NCBI RefSeq assembly: GCF_032854445.1
Contig: NC_088297.1
Span: forward strand, 24,501,127-24,565,126
Origin: Liolophura sinensis
Taxonomy: Eukaryota > Mollusca > Polyplacophora > Chitonida > Chitonidae
Reading direction: 5' to 3'
DNA length: 64,000 bases
Below, piece by piece: positions 63,370 through 64,000 of this stretch; the first letter of the stretch is position 1; the number at the start of each line of letters is the position of its first letter. The notes below the pieces were generated by a model that saw only the letters and a list, made by a program, of their open reading frames with translations, did not search any database and had not been told where the DNA came from. The position numbers were made by a program, and so were the translations under genes.

Positions 63370-64000
63370 ATTCATCACTTCATGCAGGACAAAACATATA
63401 CCACAGCTTCTGTTGCCAAACTGTTCGTGCAGGACAAATGTATACCACAGCTTCTCCTGCCAAACTGTCCGTACAGGACAAAATGTATACCACAGCTTCT
63501 GCTGCCAAACTGTTCGTGCAGGACAAAACATATACCACAGATTCTCCTGCAAACTGTTCGTGCATGACAAAATGTATACCACAGCTTCTCCTGCCAAACT
63601 GTTCATGCCGGACAAAATGTATACCACAGCTTCTCCTGCCAAACTGTTCGTGCAGGACAAAACGTATACCACAGCTTCTGCTGCCAAACTGTTCGCACAG
63701 GACAAAACACCTTCTGATGCCAAACTGTTCGCACAGGACAAACAGCTTCTGATGCCAAACTGTTCGCACAGGACAAAAGGTATACCACAGCTTCTGCTGC
63801 CAAACTGTTCATGCAGGACAGAATGTATACCACAGCTTCACCGTTTGGCAGCAGAAGCTGTGGTATTTGTTTTGTCCTGCCAAACTGTTTGCACAGGACA
63901 AAACAGCTTCTGATGCCACTGTTCACGCAGGACAAAACAGCTTCTGATGCCAAACTGTTCGCACAGGACAAAACGTATACCACAGCTTCTGCTGCCAAAC
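63370..64000. repeat. 45-bp minisatellite with one inverted unit, running off the right edge
   Basis: The unit is CCACAGCTTCTGCTGCCAAA followed by CTGTTCGTGCAGGACAAAACGTATA. At 63843-63879 a unit is inverted (GTTTGGCAGCAGAAGCTGTG, then GTAT and TTTTGTCCTG). Confidence 0.93.

Noticed and set aside
63352-63998. Several long ORFs on both strands at the right edge
   Set aside because: The 45-bp repeat unit is open in several frames.

Overview
The window is animal nuclear DNA with intron-rich genes. Three genes can be assembled from spliced reading frames, and all lie on the minus strand. The exon joins use GT/AG and keep phase. tRNA-headed SINEs ending in a short AAATA/AAATAAAT tail, two dead Tc1-like transposons and a very high load of minisatellites fit a lophotrochozoan, most likely a mollusc. 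That assignment is an inference from repeat style and gene content; no database search was run.

Gene 1 (1708-33609, minus) is a receptor-type protein tyrosine phosphatase. Twenty exons were placed: a signal peptide, ten EGF-like modules of the 8-cysteine MEGF type (eight of them in a single 1158-bp exon), one transmembrane helix, a membrane-proximal phosphatase domain D1 with an intact HCSAGVGRTG loop but a WGD loop instead of WPD, and the start of a D2 domain that looks catalytically dead. The 3' end lies beyond the left edge or was not found. Two decayed copies of one EGF exon sit beside the intact one. Most large introns carry a different minisatellite.

Gene 2 (41872-45023, minus) is a complete four-exon gene for a secreted 140-residue protein of the NTF2-like/SnoaL (DUF4440) fold. 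One of its introns carries two SINEs. Gene 3 (53494-58846, minus) is a complete three-exon gene for a 306-residue four-helix membrane protein of claudin/PMP22 type. The 5' edge of its last exon, splice acceptor included, has been amplified into a tandem array in the preceding intron.

The rest (33.6-41.9 kb, 45.0-53.5 kb, 58.8-64 kb and the introns) holds SINEs of at least three families, two Tc1/mariner-type relics (28.5-29.3 kb and 47.7-48.3 kb), an unnamed dispersed repeat, and about twenty tandem arrays with units from 9 to 79 bp. The three genes share no evident pathway beyond being membrane-bound or secreted. I saw no rRNA, no true tRNA and no CRISPR. The ordinary-looking long ORFs over the minisatellites are repeat artefacts.
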